From Pyxicephalus adspersus (lineage: Eukaryota > Chordata > Amphibia > Anura > Pyxicephalidae): a stretch of 64,000 nucleotides of DNA. Below are positions 58,847 through 64,000 of the stretch, in pieces (the stretch's first letter is position 1; each line of letters opens with the position of its first letter). The translations under genes and the position numbers were made by a program. The notes below the pieces were generated by a model. The model made no database searches. It saw only the letters and a program-made list of their open reading frames with translations, and was not told the origin of the DNA. The stretch covers positions 99,546,713 to 99,610,712 of the forward strand of contig NC_092862.1 in the NCBI RefSeq assembly GCF_032062135.1, given 5' to 3'.

Positions 58847-59240
58847 CAGACGACTCCTAGATACGAACGGGCTTCCCTGCTCCTTCGTGTGCAGGATGGA
58901 GGCTTGATAGGGTGGAGAGGGCGGTTCGCATAACTCGCAGAAGAAGTCTTTTGCTGTTCTGCAACATCTTGTAACTCTTTATGACCAGGACAAACTTTTT
59001 GCATATCAAAGCACAACTCGCTCCAGAAGTTAATGAATGTCTAGGCTCCATAATGTTTTTTTTTTTGTTGCTTTGTTTTTTTGCAGTTAGGATGCTGCCA
59101 TGCTGCCTTATAATATGTTGTGACAAACATCTGTTCTAACTGCATTTATTAAAATAATGTACCAGTTGCGACTTAAATACAAATTCAACTTCAGAAAAAA
59201 CCTACAGTCTCTATCTTGTATGTAATCCGGGGACTACCTG
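58847..59240. mobile_element. TA-flanked DNA transposon fragment, right end (CGGGGACTACCTG terminus)
   Basis: Parallel to 13090-13320 in its first 200 bp. It then continues through ggatgctgccatgctgcctt and gtaatccggggactacctg to CCTG|ta at 59240. The terminus is the inverse of the start at 13058. About 30 bp of the left end are missing where it abuts the 28-bp array. No transposase frame. Confidence 0.78.
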
Positions 59241-60619
59241 TATATATAATCAAAGATCTGCAGCCTTTTTCTCGTGTACAATTCAAGATATGCCAAAGAT
59301 AATAAAATCGAAATGTGGGACCAGGTGGAACTGGTAGTCAATCCAAGTGTGCCCAGCCAACAGGAAATGTGTTTTTTTTTTTCCTTTTTTGCCAAAATAG
59401 GCTTTGAGGCTTTGGAGCAGTCTTTAGATTCCCTTCATCCAGACAAATATTTGAATCTCTACTGTCAAATACAACAGTGAATTCTGCATTTTGCCCAGAA
59501 GATCCAAATTTGTGAAATTCGCCCTTGGACAAATGTCACCAGAACTGTGAAATCAATGTGCTAGTCTGGTGGTGCAAAAAACATGCTTTTGCTTGCACCC
59601 AATAAGGGATGACCCCAATGTAAAATATATTGGGTTTCATGTTATCCAGTACTTAGGCACCCAAATACAGAGGCTACTACACTCACTAACCCAAAAAAAT
59701 GTGCTGATAAGAATTCTGACTTTACATGGAATTTTCCTATCTTTATTCTTGTTTACATTATTTTGAAGATTTATTTTACTTTTTTTTTACTTCTAGGGCT
59801 AAGATTATCAACATGGTTAAAACTTTGCAGTTTTTTTTTAAGTTAATTTTACATTTTTACATTTACATTTTCTCTCTTTGTAATCCTACTTTTTCATACA
59901 TACATACATACATTCATATAAACAACTAGAATGTAAATCAAATTGACTTTCTAGAATGTAGGTACAATTCATACATATACATTCTTTACAGTTTAAAACA
60001 ATTATATCATCCCCAAAATAAAACTGCCTTGTTTATTTTACAAAATTTGTCTCTACTGCTATGAAAAGGTTCTAAGAATTTGTTAGCAATAATTGTTGGC
60101 AAAATATTAATTACTGTGAGACAATTTCGAAAAGTTGAAATTGGGACAAAGATTCTGGTTTTGCACATTGATTAGTATGATGGTTTGGGGGCACTCGGCA
60201 GAGAAAACATGTATTTGAATGTACCTTTTGGAGCTCATAATATGAAAATGTGTTATATTCTGGATGTACTTATACTATTATTATTTTGTTTTGATTTATT
60301 ATGTTCACAAATTTGGTCTTTTAGTAACCCCTAAAATCTGTTTTTCAGTAATTTATGATACACTGCCATCTGGTATAATGAGAAATTTAAGAATCTGCAG
60401 AAGCATGTGAATCATCTCAACCTATTTCTTAGCACACTTGAAAGTGCAAAGGGGTGAGATTACAACACTTAGTCAACACTTATTTTATAAATGTACTGAT
60501 GGAGCTGAACTGAAAAAAAACTTTATAAATTTCCAACCAACAAAGAGCTTTTGTTCATTTAGTATTTTGCAGATTTCTGTGCATCATTTAAATAATTACA
60601 TCATATATATCTAAACACC
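59241..60619. other. Intronic, nothing recognised
   Basis: AT-rich, with a short (CATA)n patch at 59896-59912. No gene. Confidence 0.55.
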
Positions 60620-60900
60620 TCTTAGGCCAGACACTACAGTTCCTGGCAGCTCTCAGCAGACCAGAAAACAGGTCCCAGCAGTGATTGTTAGGAGGAATCG
60701 AAGTTCCAGCCTCTGCAGAGCCAGTGCTGAGACGGGTTTGTCAGTCGGGATCAAAAACATCTGTTTGGCCCTCCCACAAACCCTAAGAGGATCCTGTCAG
60801 GTCCAAGCATTGGAGGGGAGCGAGGGGGCAGGCACAGGCTGTTTGTGAACAACCAAACTCATCCCCTGAGGGGGCTGCAGTGGAGGGAATAGGAATCCAT
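60620..60900. repeat. GC-richer block, probably repeat-derived
   Basis: A sharp rise in G+C (cagctctcagcagaccag, gaggggagcgagggggcagg) within AT-rich intron. It lies just upstream of hammerhead-like motif G and may belong to the same mobile unit. No open frame of note. Confidence 0.35.
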
Positions 60901-61056
60901 GTACTAAAAAGAAGTTCTGCTTGAGTCAGATAGTGCTCATGGAAACAGAACACAAAGCCACCAGCACTCCAAAATACAAGATTCTTGCACTGTCACAATA
61001 TGTTGAAAAGCCAATGTTTTCAGAGCCACAAAAAGTCACCTTGATCATTACTATGT

Positions 61057-61099
61057 TGCCTTGAGGAAGGGACCCTACCAAGCCCCAAAATGTTGGCTT
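61057..61099 (+). other. Hammerhead-like motif G (very degenerate)
   Basis: tgccttgaggaaggg ... ccccaaaatgttggctt corresponds position by position to CCTGAGGAAG ... GCGAAACGCGTTGG with several substitutions, including loss of CTGA. An aataaa lies 35 bp downstream. Recognisable only beside the better copies. Confidence 0.3.
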
Positions 61100-61442
61100 A
61101 TTAACATCTTGTAATTGTGCTTTTATAATAAAGCAGAAGTCATTCGGGTTCTGTTTATTACTGAGGAATGAAGATAGCAATTAATCCTGTCATGCAAATT
61201 TCATTGCCACCCCCAATAACAGATGAACAGTTAGAACAAAAAATGAAGGAAAAGCTGTGGTTTGTTGAAAATAAAAAGCTTATATTGTATTAAATTGTTG
61301 CGATTAGAAGCAATTCTTAAAATACATACAAATCATTATGGTCTTAACCCATAGGTTAAATGGATATATTTAGATCACCTTGACTATATGAGTATATTCC
61401 CTGACTATGACATAATAATGGTAAACCCGGTTAATTTGTCTA

Positions 61443-61482
61443 TTGGTCCGACGCGTTTTGCGGCTTCCTCGGGGGATATGCG
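61443..61482 (-). other. Hammerhead-like motif H
   Basis: On the - strand: ATCCC, CCGAGGA, AGCCGC, AAAACGCGTC, GGACC. ACGCGTC and the stem I side survive. U4 is replaced by C, stem II is lost and G12 is replaced, so it is an inactive relative. It lies about 350 bp from motif G in the opposite orientation. Confidence 0.42.
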
Positions 61483-64000
61483 GAGACCACAAAGAGGTTT
61501 GTGTTGGTTGGGTAAATCAAGGTGTGTGCCAGGTAAAGACACAGGTGAGAATAGATGTATTTTGACAAGTGGTTAATCAATAAGTGGTTTAGCGTTTAAG
61601 TCACCTCCTCGTGGGTTGGCCGAGATGTTTAATCTCATAGTTTAATGCTTCTGTTTAATACTCCCATCTGCTCACCTTTAGTATGAAGCTTGGAAAATCA
61701 TTGCTTGATTCTGGCATTCTGCTCTACAGATTTAATACAGAGCTGTCTCTTTACCTGGGCATAGGTCTGAGCAGAGAGGAGGTGCTCACAGGGACCTGGA
61801 AGAGCAAGAAGAGGGTTTTTGGGTGCAAGGAGCCCCCTTTCTTGTACAACTATACATTTTAGCTTTATTGCCTTTCTGGACTATGGTGTTTCTTCAGCCA
61901 TGTATATACATTATTATGTAAATATTATAGATTAATTATTGTCTTTATACTTTTTTTTATACTTACAGTTTTATTTGTATAATGACAGTAAGCATAATGT
62001 AAAACCCAAATACAGCAGAATGCAAATAGATGAAATATAAACCGCATAAACACACATGTGTAATCTGATTAGAATGCACGCTTTACTACATTCTAAAAAA
62101 AACAAAACAGAGAAATGTGATAAGACATAGTTATTTTTCTATAAACAGAATTTTCCAGTGTTAGAAAAAAAAGCCTCAATTCTGCATAGAAAACCTTCTG
62201 TGACCCTCTTATTCACCACCAGTTCTATTACTGTGGGCAATGGACCATGCATATGTGTGTTTCTTCCACTTGACTTCATGCTTCATGCTCTTGAATGTGA
62301 TCAGATGTCGCATTTCATCTCTAATATCACAGATGACAGTGGAAAATGTGAAACCTATTTGTGTATATGTCAAAACCATTGACAGAATGCAAAGGGCTTT
62401 AACGCTCCCAATGAAAGTTTGTTTATCTTCTTAAACCAATCAGATAAGCAATAACGCGTGTTTTTTTTCATCTAAACCTTTTAATTTTTTACAACTTGCG
62501 AGACAAAATCACTACTTACATTGTTTACAGAACAGGATAGCGTTTAAAGCAAAATTATACACACCTTTCCTAGAAAAAAAAAAATCTAAGCTAAAGGCTC
62601 TAACTGAAGCTTTTGTCGGTTAAAAAAGATAAATAAAACTTAACTTCTGGTCTTCCAAACTCAATTCACTGTGCAATTGTCTACCTTTCTGTTTGCAATT
62701 TAGAATAACATTCTTCTCTTTGATGTGCCCAACTATTTGGCAGTATGTAGAGCCCTAGGAGCTGCTGTTACTTACTGGAACCATGGAAAGTGCTGAAACT
62801 GTAAGGGAGCAATCAAATTTTATGTGCAATTTTTATATCATACAGAAATGGTGAGGACAATGCTCCAGCTTAGGACGTTTTGTCACCCTACACGGGAAGG
62901 TAGAAAAACTGGCAGGTTAAAGAACAAAGCTCTGGGACAAGTGATGGGTAAAATAATACATATTGGGTATATTATAATGCTTATTTTAAGTTACCCATAT
63001 GCTTTAGGAAGGTATATTAAGCTTTAGTCTATGTGGATTATGTTCAACTAAGGCCTTATGATCTTAAAATAAGCCAGTGTTTATTCAGATTTTTCTAACT
63101 GTTCTGCCAATAATTTAATTGGGTTAAACAGTATAAATTGTTCATTTTCATCTATAGATTTTTCTGTTATCTCTAGGGTCCTATCTTGTTTTAATGTTGT
63201 TCTTTCTTCCATCGCCTTTTATAATGACTTTTCAATAACTAATTTCCCATACCTTTTTTTCAATTATGTGGAAAGCTTTCATACATTACTAGTACAGTGC
63301 AATCTCTTTTAATCTAGATTAATCCTGGTAGTAGAACAAGCACATTTTATATTTTACATTTAAAACAATAAAAGTCTCATTCAAAACTGGCAACAGTTTT
63401 TTTTGTCTTTGCTGGCACAGTAAAAGTGAGGCTAGGAGATGTGGGTGCCGGCTGGGTATGCAACGTGTGTTCGGGCGGCGTGCGTGCATCGGGTGGCGGG
63501 ACCAGCAGGAAATTTAAAATTAGAAGTATTTTTAAAGTCAGATGTACTGATTTGACATTTAAAAATCAAAAAAACATAAAATGGCTAAATGTTGCAAGTG
63601 CGCTTTGTAATCCAATGTGAGACATAGGATTACACTATTATTAAAAATGTGTGAACATACCCTAAAAGAAATGTGAATGTAATGCTAGCTCATGCAGGTG
63701 GCAGGCTGTTGATTTTTAGGTTTATATCAAAGCTCCTTAACTTAGAATTTTACTACATTTCTGGGGTTATCAGTGGGACCAATGGTTCTCTGTTCCAAGT
63801 ATAGGTGTCAAATTGTGTTTTAAAAGCATGCAAGACGGATAAATGAGTTTCAGGATTTCAGCCCTTAGCATCCCAATCCTTTTTTTGCACTATATGTTTT
63901 TATATTAAATCAGTTTGAAATATTCCTTTACATGTGGCACTTTTATTATCTATCTGACATTACTTTAATGGATTTTAAATAAAATCAGTTGGACATTTTC
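61483..64000. other. Intronic; one GC-rich patch, otherwise nothing recognised
   Basis: AT-rich intron 3 sequence to the window end. 63420-63515 is CpG- and G-rich (gtgccggctgggtatgcaac, ggcggcgtgcgtgcatcggg, then gcaggaaatttaaaat). It resembles the CpG block plus aaattcaaaat of the TTAA elements at 17192 and 35452, and may be a worn fragment of that family. Confidence 0.45.

Overview
The window looks like AT-rich vertebrate nuclear DNA, most probably from a frog. It has one spliced coding exon, no bacterial-type genes, and many interspersed repeats of kinds common in anurans: TTAA-flanked (piggyBac-like), Harbinger-like and hAT-like MITEs, a V-SINE-like element and TA/CA microsatellites. The species cannot be named from sequence alone.

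The only host coding sequence I can support is a 194-bp exon at 15329-15522 on the + strand. It has a candidate branch point, an AG acceptor and a perfect GTAAGT donor. It encodes 64 full codons of an F5/8 type C (discoidin) domain that match contactin-associated protein-like 2 (CNTNAP2/Caspr2), apparently exon 3. The rest of the window is therefore read as intron 2 (1-15328) and intron 3 (from 15523 to at least 64000). CNTNAP2 is known for enormous introns, so one exon in 64 kb is expected.

Layout: 0.6-1.2 kb, a degenerate 28-bp minisatellite. 4.6-13.3 kb, scattered MITEs. 15.3 kb, the exon. 16.8-18.5 kb, a TTAA-flanked compound element inserted in an older repeat. 20.9-27.2 kb, a foldback MITE, microsatellites, two hammerhead-like motifs and a hAT-like MITE. 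32.9-37.2 kb, a V-SINE, a nested TTAA element and a CpG-rich Harbinger-like MITE with near-perfect termini. 41.3-45.3 kb, two more hammerhead-like motifs and a perfect 59-bp-arm palindrome. 47.6-51.3 kb, a decayed hAT transposase relic on the - strand between two tandem arrays. 52.5-53.7 kb, a hAT MITE with a target-site duplication and an inverted-repeat unit carrying a hammerhead-like motif in each arm. 56.0-57.6 kb, a diverged direct duplication. 58.1-59.2 kb, a second 28-bp array next to a TA-flanked DNA transposon. 61.0-61.5 kb, two more hammerhead-like motifs.

The two signals most worth following are (1) eight dispersed copies of a CCC-CTGANGA / GAAACGCGTC / GGG motif whose layout resembles the minimal hammerhead ribozymes of Penelope-like retroelements, and (2) the perfect palindrome at 45182-45301. 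Nearly all other open reading frames are chance or repeat-derived. Repeat family names are by structure and recall, not by database search.
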